A DNA stretch of 64,000 nucleotides from assembly GCF_011440305.1 (NCBI RefSeq), contig NZ_JAAOIW010000019.1, forward strand, positions 1 to 64,000, read 5' to 3'. A program made the translations under genes and the position numbers. Position 1 is the stretch's first letter; every line of letters starts with the position of its first letter. Source of the stretch: Paenibacillus agricola (GTDB lineage: Bacteria; Bacillota; Bacilli; Paenibacillales; NBRC-103111). This document shows positions 8,386 through 17,192 of the stretch, piece after piece. Below the pieces are notes generated by a model. It saw only the letters and a list, made by a program, of their open reading frames with translations. It was not told where the DNA came from and did no database searches.

Positions 8386-9209
8386 GTGGAATTGACAACC
8401 ATGCTACTGTCCTTGAAATGATGCTGCATCAATTTGAACATTGGCTCGGTCACACAAGGCGAATCACATCGCAAAATGAGGAAGGGCGGTTACAATGGCA
8501 ATAAAAAAATTAACCAGGGAAAGCGTGCAGCAAGGGTACTCCTCGCGGATGAATTCATGCTCGGAAAAACAATTCAATAGCCAATCACCGTTGCTGCTCC
8601 TCACGCCATTTGAGATGTATACCTCATACTGGGAGGAAGGGGCCAATCACGACCAACAGATGATCCGGTTGCTGAAATTCCTGTATGGTGGAAACTCAGC
8701 AGGTCGAAGACGTTAAGAAGCTACTGTATACGTACCGTCACCACTAATCGTTGCGGCTGCAAACCGTGGGAACCATGAAGAGCGGATCAAGACCAAGCAT
8801 AAGCTGGAATGCCTCATCGGCTATATCATCATCCGAACCGAGCGGCGAGCATAATCGGACAATGTTCATGTCAGTTATCGGACAATGTTCTTGTCATCCG
8901 ACAAAAGTGTTATAGTTATTATATTTTAGTAAGTATATATATACATAAGTATATACATATGTACAAAATACGGGTTTTGTGCATATGTTATCATCAGAAC
9001 GCGCAAAATAAATCAACGCTGAATTTCCTGCCCGTTTGTGGATCGGTTCCATCTCTTCACTCTTGTACCCGTTAGCTTAGTGAACAAGTCTAATGCAAGC
9101 TTTGAACTATTCAATATTATTTCTGGATTCATGTCCTACCAACAGCTTATGTCTATGGTCATGTGAATAATCCATTACAAATCCAACTTTTAATATCACG
9201 CGATTATAC
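8386..9209. other. Decayed accessory DNA
   Basis: Short coding-like pieces in shifted frames occur here, for example a stretch reading ATVLEMMLHQFEHWLGHTRR near 8400-8500 and NHEERIKTKHKLECLIGY before a stop near 8851. No frame is long enough or recognisable enough to call a gene. The 73-codon frame at 8495-8716 has no recognisable features. Confidence 0.45.
8854..8896. repeat. Two 20-bp direct repeats resembling IS terminal repeats
   Basis: ATCGGACAATGTTCATGTCA (8854-8873) and ATCGGACAATGTTCTTGTCA (8877-8896) differ at one base. Short multiple repeats of this type occur at ends of IS21-like elements. No transposase gene is adjacent, so this would be a solo end. Confidence 0.55.
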
Positions 9210-9344
9210 GCATATGTTTGTGTCGCAAAACGATTAAGCACCTATGTTTGTGTCGTGACCTCGCGACATAAACATAGGTGCTTTGAAATAAAAAATCCCC
9301 GATTGGCGGGGATTAAAAAGCACTCATGTTTGTGTCGCCGGACA
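9210..9344. repeat. Repeat module A: inverted repeat plus copy 1 of an 82-83 bp repeat
   Basis: GCACCTATGTTTGTGTCG (9238-9255) pairs with the complementary arm at 9264-9281 (17 of 18 bases) across an 8-bp spacer. A third unit, ATGTTTGTGTCGC, lies at 9214-9226, and another, CTCATGTTTGTGTCG, at 9323-9337. From 9262 to 9344 the sequence is nearly identical to 13921-14002. A small hairpin, ATCCCC...GGGGAT, sits in the middle. The arrangement resembles abutted IS ends or a MITE. Confidence 0.7.
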
Positions 9345-9478
9345 TCGGCTTCTGCTCAATATATGGTTTATGTCGGTGGCTCAGCATGCTACAGCTTTCT
9401 TCCCGTCAAGGAAAAACAGATCCGTTCAATTCGAACCGGTCCGTTTCTCGCGTTGCTCAGTGAGAGAACATTCAGGAT

Positions 9479-11131
9479 TCATCTATTTAACTCTACCCTA
9501 AGTCCCTTGTCCGGGTTATCGGTGTAATACCAGTATATATAGATCGCGGCGTCTTTTTCTTGATAATCCTTATACACATCAATGGCTTGGTTGTTTCCGT
9601 CTCCGGTAAAATTGGTTGTAACCTGCTTGCCCGGCATGGTTTTCCCATCCTTAATGATATAAGTTTGATTGATACCGCCAAAATTGGGGTCTGCAGCTTC
9701 GCTTTGTACAAAGAGATCGCCGTTCTGCTTATAATACGTCCATTGGACGGAAAACCCTCCAACTTGTGTGGTCATCGTCTTCTTCTCTGTGCTGATATCC
9801 TTCAAAATAATAGGAGCTTTCTCATCGGAATGTTCTAAAACCTCATAGTTCATTACTAAAGCTATCGGCGTATGCTCCGTGATTTTCACATTAGGTGGCA
9901 CTTCAAAATAGAAATCCGTTTCTTCAGGGCTTTTCTGTTGGAACGTATTGCCGTTCTGGATCTCCTTGCCGTCCACTTCCAGACGATGCTTCTTGAAGAC
10001 AAGTGTTTGATTCTTTTCATGGGATGCCATGATTCGGATTCGAGTTGGAGTTACGACCATTTGCTTCAACGTCATTTTGCCGGCACCGGATTCAATCGGT
10101 ATGTTCAGCTCACGTTTTATCGTCCCGCTCACCATTTGTTGCTTATTCAATTGCAGATCAAATGACCATTTATTGCCTACCTCCTGATCCTTCTTCAAGT
10201 ACAGCAATTTATAAATCAAGGACGAATCTGTCAGGTCCGCGGCATGATAAAATTGCTGAAAGGTGTATTCCCCTTGTTCTCCGGGCTTGCCGTAAAACCC
10301 GTGGCTGGCCTCGTTCACTATGATGCTTCCCTTATAAACGCCTATTGATGGGGAAGCCCAGTTTTTCACTTCCGGTTGGTTGAAGAACACAGAGGAAGCC
10401 AGCAGGATTTTGTCCCCTTGGACGAAAGGCTGAATCACGATTCGCTGAATCCCATCATTCTTAATATCAAACGACTGTAACTGATCATCAGAGGATTGAA
10501 AAGGAACCACTTGCTCTGCGGCCGAATAGAATTGTAGATCTTGAGCCAATAGTTGAACATCCGACTCTACGGTTTCCGGCGTCCATTGAGCTTCGAAAGT
10601 TCCACGCCAAACCTTATTTTCGTTATCCCACATGAGCCTGTGGTTGCCTTCTATCATCCGGCCATCAACGGTTTTCAATGACATTTCGGCAAAACGAGCA
10701 AGTTGATTCGACTTAACATTCGGTGCATTCACGCTAAACAAAAGCACCGTCCGGTTCTCGTCCACGACGGCCGTATGAACGGTAAGATTCACACCATCTT
10801 GCTTAACCGACTTTTCGAGGGATTGTCCCAGCCCTTGTTGCAAGGCGGACTGGATTCCGCCGTTTCTATAAAGGTAGTTATCCCAATTGTAGGTGATAGC
10901 TGCAAATACAGGTGTCGCCACAACCAGGACGACTGCCGCTACTATGAGAACTGATCCGCGCACATTTTTTCTTCCGGTTGCTTGCTGAACTACCGGCAGC
11001 AGCTTCTCTTTAGACCCGGGGAGGTGTGGCTCGATTCGGTCCCACATCGCTTCAAAGTCCGGATAAGTTAAGTGATCCTCATCGTTCAGTAACCGAGTTA
11101 ACGTTTGTTCTGCCTTTTCCTGGTCTCTCAT
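9479..11131 (-). CDS. DUF4179-type membrane-anchored anti-sigma factor
   Basis: A 550-residue protein if started at the ATG at 11131, which has AGGAGG upstream; a start at 11161 lacks one. The N-terminal ~55 residues are cytosolic and acidic (TLTRLLNDEDHLTYPDFEAMWDRIE), suited to binding a sigma factor. A single membrane segment follows at about 60-78 (VLIVAAVVLVVATPVFAAI), then a long extracytoplasmic region with the DUF4179 layout (YNWDNYLYRNGGIQSALQQGLGQSLEKSVKQDGVNLTV). The start overlaps the 3' end of the ECF sigma gene by 53 bp, indicating translational coupling. It presumably holds the sigma factor inactive until an envelope signal. Confidence 0.85.
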   Translation of the reverse strand: MRDQEKAEQTLTRLLNDEDHLTYPDFEAMWDRIEPHLPGSKEKLLPVVQQATGRKNVRGSVLIVAAVVLVVATPVFAAITYNWDNYLYRNGGIQSALQQGLGQSLEKSVKQDGVNLTVHTAVVDENRTVLLFSVNAPNVKSNQLARFAEMSLKTVDGRMIEGNHRLMWDNENKVWRGTFEAQWTPETVESDVQLLAQDLQFYSAAEQVVPFQSSDDQLQSFDIKNDGIQRIVIQPFVQGDKILLASSVFFNQPEVKNWASPSIGVYKGSIIVNEASHGFYGKPGEQGEYTFQQFYHAADLTDSSLIYKLLYLKKDQEVGNKWSFDLQLNKQQMVSGTIKRELNIPIESGAGKMTLKQMVVTPTRIRIMASHEKNQTLVFKKHRLEVDGKEIQNGNTFQQKSPEETDFYFEVPPNVKITEHTPIALVMNYEVLEHSDEKAPIILKDISTEKKTMTTQVGGFSVQWTYYKQNGDLFVQSEAADPNFGGINQTYIIKDGKTMPGKQVTTNFTGDGNNQAIDVYKDYQEKDAAIYIYWYYTDNPDKGLRVELNR

Positions 11132-11636
11132 TTGATTCCCCTCCTGTATAGTCATTCGCACTTATAATTTTCCTCATCATCTGTAACCCTTTGTTCAATC
11201 TGGATTTCACTGTGCCCGTGGGAATATTCAGGATAGCCGCGATTTCGTTGAGATTGCATTCGTTTAAATATCGAAGCGACATAACCGCTCTGATCTTAAC
11301 GGGCAATTGATGCAAAAGGCCAACATATTCAACTTCGGTTTCCTTTTGTTCCACAATGTCTTCGATAGGCTTTTCCGCTCTGTCCGTAGCATTTTGCCAA
11401 AGCAATCTTCCCTTAAGTATGAAACTGTTTTCTTTTTTTAAATGGTTAAGACAGTGATTCATCGCTATTTTTATTAACCATGTCTTCAAAAACTCTACTT
11501 TCTGCCAATCATGCCGGAATACTGTAATAAATACTTCCTGGCAAACGTCCTCCGCATCCGCCGACCGGCGAAGCATATAATAACAGGTTCTGTAGATCTC
11601 TTTCTGGTAGGTTTCAAACAGTTCCTTCTCAGTCAA
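11079..11636 (-). CDS. ECF-type RNA polymerase sigma factor
   Basis: A 185-residue protein with a TTG start. Region 2 is visible as SADAEDVCQEVFITVFRH and LKTWLIKIAMNHCLNHLKK. Region 4 is visible as LPVKIRAVMSLRYLNECNLNEIAAILNIPTGTVKSRLNKGLQMMRK, the helix-turn-helix that contacts the -35 element. The last 17 residues overlap the start of the downstream anti-sigma gene. The pair is a standard sigma/anti-sigma unit responding to envelope or stress signals; the target regulon is unknown. Similar autoregulated pairs usually have their own promoter upstream, but none could be defined here. Confidence 0.92.
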   Translation of the reverse strand: MTEKELFETYQKEIYRTCYYMLRRSADAEDVCQEVFITVFRHDWQKVEFLKTWLIKIAMNHCLNHLKKENSFILKGRLLWQNATDRAEKPIEDIVEQKETEVEYVGLLHQLPVKIRAVMSLRYLNECNLNEIAAILNIPTGTVKSRLNKGLQMMRKIISANDYTGGESNERPGKGRTNVNSVTER

Positions 11637-11859
11637 GTCCTAGTCACCCCTTTCCGTTGTTTCATATATTAACAATTTGAGTTTGGAAAAGGTTCATTTT
11701 TTTCGGTTTTTTTTCATATCCGAGGTAAAGTCAATAATTTTGCGAAAGGGGTTTCGTTGGGGATGAAGTAAGACGGGGTAGTTTCGCTAATGCTCTGACT
11801 TTATGATATTGGGCGAGACATTCGCTCCACTATCCTGACCGTTACTTTAATAGCCATTA
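11637..11859. other. Intergenic DNA upstream of the sigma gene
   Basis: This should hold the promoter of the sigma/anti-sigma pair and may include the left end of the IS110 remnant. No clear promoter or terminus was identified. Confidence 0.35.
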
Positions 11860-11932
11860 GAGGAGCTGCCCGAAGCAAGCTCCTCCACTATTGTTCCCGT
11901 TAGCCATCCATGCAGCGCAAGACCCGCGCTGC
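11860..11932 (+). other. Structured leader of an IS110 remnant, possible bridge-RNA relic
   Basis: Two perfect hairpins lie upstream of an IS110-like transposase start. The first is GAGGAGCT (11860-11867) with AGCTCCTC (11878-11885). The second is GCAGCGC (11912-11918) with GCGCTGC (11926-11932). IS110-family elements encode a structured bridge RNA in the non-coding end next to the transposase gene. The position and multiple stem-loops fit that, but no consensus was checked and the element is defective. Confidence 0.35.
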
Positions 11933-12050
11933 ACCACAGACTGTCGCTCCCTTACGGGAAGCACTCATGGTAGATTAACCCTATTTTGGTTTTTGCACCA
12001 GCCTCCACTACTAGTAGCCATAGAAATGGTCTTTTTCAGGGTCTTTTTCA

Positions 12051-12182
12051 ATGAATATACTCATGCGTGCATGTGGCATGGATATTCATAAAAAATCCAT
12101 TACAGCGTGTATCATGACACCTGAAGGAAAGGAGATTCAAACGTTTTCCACGCACTTCCAGTGGATGGATAGTGACAAGTAA
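12051..12182 (+). pseudogene. IS110-family transposase N-terminal fragment
   Basis: The 43-codon frame begins MNILMRACGMDIHKKSITAC and continues IMTPEGKEIQTFST. This matches the N-terminal RuvC-like (DEDD) part of IS110 transposases, which typically start with a GxDxHKKxxxAC motif and an EGKEIxTF strand. The first catalytic Asp is present (GMD). Intact proteins have roughly 340-420 residues. Here the frame ends after MDSDK, immediately before a strong terminator hairpin, so over 85 percent is missing. Confidence 0.7.
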
Positions 12183-12187
12183 AAAAA

Positions 12188-12229
12188 AGGTTACCCTAGG
12201 CCGTATACGACCTAGGGTAACCTTTTTTT
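12188..12229 (-). terminator. Strong bidirectional terminator after the SLH gene
   Basis: AGGTTACCCTAGG (12188-12200) pairs perfectly with CCTAGGGTAACCT (12211-12223), flanked by an A run on one side and a T run on the other. It lies 12 bp beyond the stop of the SLH protein gene on the minus strand. Confidence 0.9.
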
Positions 12230-12240
12230 GTAAGATTTGA

Positions 12241-13815
12241 TTACTTCATCGGTTGAATTGGATTGCTCTTTAAGATGTCTTCCACTTCTTGGTAGCCATC
12301 AGGGTAGGCAAAGTTATAGCGCGCCGGAAGTGCGAACACGTATTTGTCATTGCGCGTCAGTTCGCTTGGGCCGATAGGCGCTGCGCCGATGTGGAATTTA
12401 TCCTGCTGAAGCTCATTCCATTGGTCGACAGTAAAGACGAGAATAGGGATATCCTGTCTAGGCTGTTCCGCGGTCCATTCGGGATGGCGGATGCTGAGTT
12501 TCGCACCGCTTTCTATGACCTTATCGCCTTGCGCATCCCCTATAGAAAGACCCTCCCATTTGTCCGTTACGATCGTGTACCTTTTCCAACTGTCCGGCAG
12601 CGTGAAACGGAAGCCATATTGGGTATTCTCATAGACGGTTTGGCCTACTTGACCTGTTTGGCCGCCGACTGGGATCATCGGTTGAATCGGATTGCTCTTC
12701 AAGATGTCTTCCACTTCTTGGTAGCCATCAGGGTAGGCAAAGTTATAGCGCGCCGGAAGTGCGAACACGTATTTGCCATTGCGCGTCAGTTCGCTTGGGC
12801 CCATAGGCGCTGCGCCGATGTGGAACTTATCCTGCTGAAGCTCATTCCATTGGTCGACAGTAAAGACGAGAATAGGAATATCCTGTCTAGGCTGTTCCGC
12901 GGTCCATTCGGGATGGCGGATGCTGAGTTTCGCACCGCTTTCTATGACCTTATCGCCTTGCGCATCCCCTATAGAAAGACCCTCCCATTTGTCCGTTACG
13001 ATCGTGTACCTTTTCCAACTGTCCGGCAGCGTGAAACGGAAGCCATATTGGGTATTCTCATAGACGGTTTGGCCTACTTGATCCGTTTGTCCACCTACTG
13101 GGATCATCGGTTGACTGCTTCCATCCCTTGGAGTGTCGTTGGATGAAGGCGATGAAGGTTGATGCGGAGTAGGGTGGACGTATTTAAGCGTGTTAAAAAT
13201 CATCTCAGCGGCTTCTGCGCGTGTAATCTCCGCTTTCGGATGGAAATTGCCGTCGGCGTCGAGAGTTGCAATTTCTTTGTAAATAGCGGCTTGGACCGAA
13301 CCGAGATCGTCAAGGGCAATTTCGGCCTTGTCTTTGATCTCGATTACTGGGATTTTGATCATGTGCAAAATGTTATGACCATCAAGCGCAAGGAGCAATT
13401 CTTTGGTGAAAGTCGCCTTCGTCCATTTCTGATCCGGATCGAGATCGGCAGAAAGCTTCAGGCCGTTATTCGCCGCAATAATGAAGCTTTGCGAGTACCA
13501 TGCGTCATTTTTTGCTTTTGCAAAATAGTCAGTGGCCTGCGGCGCTTTTACAAATCGGATAGCGTCTAAGTTCATACCCAGCGCCTTGACGATCAATTGA
13601 ATGCCTTGCGCTGCTGAAAGAGTAGCATTGGGCTGAAACAGGCCATTGCTGACACCCGATACGAGACCCTGCGATTGTAGAGAAATAATTTTATCTTTGG
13701 CCGCAACCTGGTCCAGATCGGTGAAAGCTGCAGTTGCAGCAAGGCTTTGCCCAGCTAAGGTAAGGGACAATACGACGGCAGCGGATAAGCTAAGAAGTTT
13801 TTTACGGGATTTCAC
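12241..13815 (-). CDS. Exported SLH-domain protein with a duplicated PsbP-like C-terminal module
   Basis: A 524-residue protein; ATG at 13815 with GAGGTGAT upstream. Residues 1-27 are a signal peptide (MKSRKK, then LLSLSAAVVLSLTLAGQSLAA). S-layer homology-like segments follow: AAFTDLDQVAAKDKIISLQSQGLVSGVSNGLFQPNATLS, and later AIYKEIATLDADGNFHPKAEITRAEAAEMIFNTL. A Pro/Ser-rich linker lies near residues 210-235. The C-terminal half is two almost identical 143-residue modules (IPVGGQT, then YENTQYGFRFTLPDSWKRYT), resembling PsbP-like/surface modules of unknown function. SLH segments suggest anchoring to cell-wall polysaccharide. The near-identity at DNA level points to a very recent duplication. 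The gene stands alone with its own terminator. Confidence 0.85.
   Translation of the reverse strand: MKSRKKLLSLSAAVVLSLTLAGQSLAATAAFTDLDQVAAKDKIISLQSQGLVSGVSNGLFQPNATLSAAQGIQLIVKALGMNLDAIRFVKAPQATDYFAKAKNDAWYSQSFIIAANNGLKLSADLDPDQKWTKATFTKELLLALDGHNILHMIKIPVIEIKDKAEIALDDLGSVQAAIYKEIATLDADGNFHPKAEITRAEAAEMIFNTLKYVHPTPHQPSSPSSNDTPRDGSSQPMIPVGGQTDQVGQTVYENTQYGFRFTLPDSWKRYTIVTDKWEGLSIGDAQGDKVIESGAKLSIRHPEWTAEQPRQDIPILVFTVDQWNELQQDKFHIGAAPMGPSELTRNGKYVFALPARYNFAYPDGYQEVEDILKSNPIQPMIPVGGQTGQVGQTVYENTQYGFRFTLPDSWKRYTIVTDKWEGLSIGDAQGDKVIESGAKLSIRHPEWTAEQPRQDIPILVFTVDQWNELQQDKFHIGAAPIGPSELTRNDKYVFALPARYNFAYPDGYQEVEDILKSNPIQPMK
12247..13104. repeat. 429-bp tandem duplication inside the SLH gene
   Basis: Units 12247-12675 and 12676-13104 are each 429 bp (143 codons) and differ at only a handful of positions. 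The reading frame is kept. A further short match (about 20 bp, IPVGGQT/QPM region) at the 13105 boundary shows where the unit was joined. The long antisense frame through this segment is a by-product. Confidence 0.9.
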
Positions 13816-13920
13816 TTTCTATCACCTCGTTGAGTTTTCGCTTACAGTACCTCAAACGTATGATTGGTTGAAATTGTTGCAAAAAAAATGAACTGCTATT
13901 TGCAGTAAATTTTCGGGAAT

Positions 13921-14002
13921 CGCGACACAAATATAGGTGCTTTGAAATAAAAAAAACCGATTGGCGGGGATCTAAAAGCACTCATGTTTGTTTCGCCGGA
14001 CA
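13921..14002. repeat. Copy 2 of the 82-83 bp repeat module
   Basis: This segment matches 9262-9344 in the same orientation with few differences: CGCGACAC/TAAA, TAGGTGCTTTGAAATAAAAA, CGATTGGCGGGGAT, AAAAGCACTCATGTTTGT, TCGCCGGACA. The small internal hairpin is degraded here (AAACC in place of ATCCCC), and the extra inverted arm present at copy 1 is missing. Confidence 0.8.
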
Positions 14003-14155
14003 CTACTGTTCCCTGATGGTTATAACCAACGATTAATTTTTGTTCAATCAAAAAAACAAATAAGGATTCACATTTCTGCGAACCCCTACCCCTGAATGCT
14101 ATAACCACGTCTATGGAAATCTACACAAAAATAACTTAGCACACATCCATGATAT

Positions 14156-15673
14156 TTATGATACGGTTCGGCGTGCTATCTGTACCGGCACGTTTTCGCT
14201 TAGACCCAGCGTCCGTGCTGTTGAAGTTTCAATTTCGTGGATAAGCTCTGGGTTTTTCAACAGTGACACGCCATAAGAAGGAATCATTTCTTTTATTTTC
14301 GGCTCCCACGCTTTTTTATGTTGCGGGAAGCATTTTTTTATGATCTCGAGCATGACGGAAACGGCGGTAGAAGCACCCGGTGAAGCGCCGAGCAATGCAG
14401 CTATTGAGCCATCAGCGGCACTAATAACTTCCGTACCAAATTGAAGCGTTCCTTTGCCAGCATCAGTATCTTTGATAATTTGCACACGCTGGCCTGCTAA
14501 CAGTAAATCCCAATCCTCGCCTTTGGCGTTCGGGACAAATTCCTGTAAAGCTTCCATCCGCTTTTCTTTCGATAACATAACTTGCTTGATCAGGTATGTT
14601 GTCAATGGAACGTTTTTTACACCTGCCGCCATCATAGTTACGAGATTATGCGGTTTTACGGAAGTTAATAAATCAAACATTGAACCGAATTTTAAAAACT
14701 TTGGTGAGAAGCCGGCAAACGGTCCAAAGAACAACGATTCTTTCTTGTCTATAAATCTTGTGTCAAGATGAGGAACTGACATTGGAGGAGCACCAATAGC
14801 AGCTTTTCCGTATACTTTTGCACGATGCTGCGCTACAATATCCGGTTTCTGACACACCATAAATAGTCCGCTTACCGGAAATCCTCCAATACCCTTTCCT
14901 TCAGGAATGCCGGATTTTTGCAGTAAATGCAGACTTCCTCCCCCGCCGCCGATAAAGACGAATTTTGCAGTATGGCGTTCGACGGTACCACTATCGACAT
15001 TCCGCACTTTCAATTCCCACGAGTCGTCGTTAGTACGTTTAATATCATCAACATTATGTTTGAATTTTAGATCGACGTTTTTACTCTTTAAGTGGTCAAA
15101 CAATATGCGCGTTAAAGCGCCGAAGTTGACATCAGTGCCAGATTCGATTCTTGTTGCCGCTATAGGTTCATTCAATGTCCGGTCTTTCATCATCAGCGGA
15201 ATCCATTCCATTAGTTTTTCCGGGTCATTGGAAAATTCCATTCCTTGAAACAATGGATTGTTAGACAGCGCTTCAAAACGTTTTTTTAAATACGCTACAT
15301 CTTGTTTCCCTTGTACAAAACTCATATGAGGCACTGGCACAATAAAGTCCCGCGGATTCCGTATCAGTTTGCTGTTTACAAGATAAGACCAAAACTGCTT
15401 TGAAACCTGATACTCTTCATTTACTTTTATAGCTTTGCTAATATTTATGGAACCGTCCGGTTGTTCGACGGTGTAGTTAAGCTCACAGAGTGAAGAATGC
15501 CCCGTTCCCGCATTATTCCATTCGTTAGAACTTTCCTCTCCTGCGTTTTCGCGCCTCTCAATCACTGTAATTTCCCAGTCCGGTACTAATTCTTTCAGTA
15601 GGGACCCCAGAGTCGCACTCATGATTCCGGCACCAATTAAAATAACGTCTGTTTTAGTTTTTCTGTCGCTCAT
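14156..15673 (-). CDS. mqo: Malate:quinone oxidoreductase
   Basis: A 505-residue, full-length MQO. It is an FAD-dependent peripheral membrane enzyme oxidising L-malate to oxaloacetate and passing electrons to menaquinone. The dinucleotide-binding motif is [17 protein letters not shown] near the N-terminus, with the FAD-contacting [31 protein letters not shown] block. Downstream are [33 protein letters not shown] and [17 protein letters not shown], all characteristic. An AGGACGG-type ribosome binding site precedes the ATG at 15673. It is monocistronic here, and fits a respiratory chain using the menaquinone made by the mqn genes at the other end of the window. Confidence 0.96.
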   Translation of the reverse strand: MSDRKTKTDVILIGAGIMSATLGSLLKELVPDWEITVIERRENAGEESSNEWNNAGTGHSSLCELNYTVEQPDGSINISKAIKVNEEYQVSKQFWSYLVNSKLIRNPRDFIVPVPHMSFVQGKQDVAYLKKRFEALSNNPLFQGMEFSNDPEKLMEWIPLMMKDRTLNEPIAATRIESGTDVNFGALTRILFDHLKSKNVDLKFKHNVDDIKRTNDDSWELKVRNVDSGTVERHTAKFVFIGGGGGSLHLLQKSGIPEGKGIGGFPVSGLFMVCQKPDIVAQHRAKVYGKAAIGAPPMSVPHLDTRFIDKKESLFFGPFAGFSPKFLKFGSMFDLLTSVKPHNLVTMMAAGVKNVPLTTYLIKQVMLSKEKRMEALQEFVPNAKGEDWDLLLAGQRVQIIKDTDAGKGTLQFGTEVISAADGSIAALLGASPGASTAVSVMLEIIKKCFPQHKKAWEPKIKEMIPSYGVSLLKNPELIHEIETSTARTLGLSENVPVQIARRTVS

Positions 15674-16168
15674 TTTTACCGTCCTTATATCCTAAGATTT
15701 GCAGAAAGGATGTATAGGCGCTCCTGCTTAGAAGTTAAAGCAAGCCAGGGCGCGACCTAACATCTTTTCTAGATCAATTATTACTCTATAGATTATAATA
15801 TTTATTTACTATTATATGATAGTTACAAGCAATACGACAAGAACTGTAGCGAAGAAGTCTTACCGAATAATCCTTATAGCGTGTAAATCAGCTTCCATTA
15901 TCGTTATTTTAAAGCCAGTTATACCTAGCCAATTACTTTTAACAACATTTTTATCCCATAAACAAAAAAAAAAAACGCGATTTACGCGGCCATTAATGAG
16001 ATCAACTACTTGTCACCCCATATTAATTAGGTTGAACTTATGAACATATATCATATAACGGTAATACTCAATTGTCCTCCACTCTGTTTTTCCACAATAA
16101 TATTTTAACATGAATAACTAAATATGACCACATAGTGTTAGAAATACGAGTCTTCCAAAATTTTAGTC
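15674..16168. other. Intergenic AT-rich DNA, nothing recognised
   Basis: This should include the mqo promoter. The 75-codon frame at 15816-16043 has no ribosome binding site or recognisable sequence and is not called. Confidence 0.5.
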
Positions 16169-16230
16169 AAACATCAAAAACAGTCATCTTTCGCAAAATC
16201 GATTGCGCAAGATGACTGTTTTTGATGTTT
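16169..16230 (-). terminator. Long perfect hairpin, terminator of the small gene at 16251-16415
   Basis: A 22-bp arm (16169-16190) is exactly complementary to 16209-16230. The 18-bp loop holds a further 4-bp CGCA/TGCG stem. It lies 20 bp past the stop of the small minus-strand gene. No long T run follows, so it may also act as an RNA-stabilising or bidirectional element. Confidence 0.65.
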
Positions 16231-16250
16231 CGGGACTTTTTCAGTGGCTC

Positions 16251-16415
16251 CTATGATTGGATGGTTCGCTTCTGACGCTTGTCCGCTTCATCTGATCTAC
16301 TAGCTGCTTCCACATCTTCATTATCTGCAAGCTCAGCACTATATTCCACATCTTCATTTATTATGACGGGGAGTTGCTCTTTATTGCCCCCATCTCCGAC
16401 CTTCTGCTTTTTCAT
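16251..16415 (-). CDS. Small acidic hypothetical protein (54 residues)
   Basis: The ATG at 16415 follows AGGTGAGG at good spacing, and the frame ends in TAG at 16251-16253, just before the long hairpin. The product starts MKKQKVGDGGNKEQLP and is rich in Glu, Asp and Ala (NEDVEYSAELADNEDVEAASRSDEADKRQKR). NEDVE occurs twice, a small internal repeat. No family is recognised and there is no membrane segment. A good ribosome binding site, an adjacent terminator-like hairpin and clean boundaries support a real gene. Confidence 0.6.
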   Translation of the reverse strand: MKKQKVGDGGNKEQLPVIINEDVEYSAELADNEDVEAASRSDEADKRQKRTIQS

Positions 16416-16619
16416 TTACAAAACCTCACCTTCTGCTTGATATAATTACTGACAATTTCTATTATTATTATTTGCAATCGTTACCTTTCTATGCAAAAGT
16501 TTAGCCATTCTTCTGGATGGTCTATTCTATTCAAGATTTTGTTAGTTCTATCCTTAATAAAAATAGTAGAAATAACAAACAATATCACGGCGTTCAGCAA
16601 ATTTAGGGGGTATGGCTCC

Positions 16620-17192
16620 ATGATTACCGAATTTCCACGCCTATTCATCGCAATTTCTATAGACGAAGGATGGAGAATACAATTGGCTGAGCAGGTCAAC
16701 TTATTACAACACAAGCTTCCTTTTCAAAAATGGGTCCATCTGGAGGATTATCACATAACTCTCAAATTTTTAGGTGAAGCATCTGTAGAGCAATTCCCAA
16801 AAATACAAAACCATTTAGCCCAAGTTTCAAAAATGATCCAGCCGTTTGAATTAACGGAGAAAGGTTGGGGAACGTTTGGACCTCTCGAAGCACCCAACAT
16901 TTTATGGGCGGGTGTAGGGGGAGATCTGGATTCATTAAACAAATTACAACAACATATTGATCACATGGAAGATCACGGATTCCCCAAAGAAAACCGTAAA
17001 TTTCACCCTCACTTAACAATAGCCCGCCGCTACAAAGGTAAAGCACCTTTGGCAGCTCCAATAGAGGCATATCTTCCAAAAGCAAACGAGTCCATCATTA
17101 AATGGTCGGTCACTGAAATTAAGCTTTATCAAAGCCATGTTCATAAAAGTCCTATGTACGAGCCTCTCGACTCTTTTACATTAAGTAAATAA
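16620..17192 (+). CDS. thpR: RNA 2',3'-cyclic phosphodiesterase (2'-5' RNA ligase family)
   Basis: A 190-residue protein from the ATG at 16620, which follows AGGGGG; the frame is open upstream to 16491 but that extension is not conserved-looking. Both catalytic tetrapeptides of the 2H phosphoesterase fold are present: HITL in DYHITLKFLGE and HLTI in HPHLTIARR. The start MITEFPRLFIAISIDEGW is typical. The enzyme hydrolyses 2',3'-cyclic phosphate ends of RNA and can reverse 2'-5' ligation in vitro; its physiological substrate is unsettled. The 3' end overlaps the convergent erythromycin esterase-like gene by 12 bp. Confidence 0.92.
   Translation: MITEFPRLFIAISIDEGWRIQLAEQVNLLQHKLPFQKWVHLEDYHITLKFLGEASVEQFPKIQNHLAQVSKMIQPFELTEKGWGTFGPLEAPNILWAGVGGDLDSLNKLQQHIDHMEDHGFPKENRKFHPHLTIARRYKGKAPLAAPIEAYLPKANESIIKWSVTEIKLYQSHVHKSPMYEPLDSFTLSK

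Noticed and set aside
8809-9075. Frame of 88 codons containing YIHKYIHMYK
   Set aside because: It runs through AT repeats (TATATACATA) and the 20-bp direct repeats and has no ribosome binding site or homology.
11891-12091. Frame of 66 codons over the IS110 leader
   Set aside because: It crosses the hairpins and overlaps the transposase start in another frame.
12289-13146. Long open frame on the plus strand, 285 codons, across the SLH gene
   Set aside because: It is antisense to the SLH repeat region, has no ribosome binding site, and its length is produced by the duplicated 429-bp unit.
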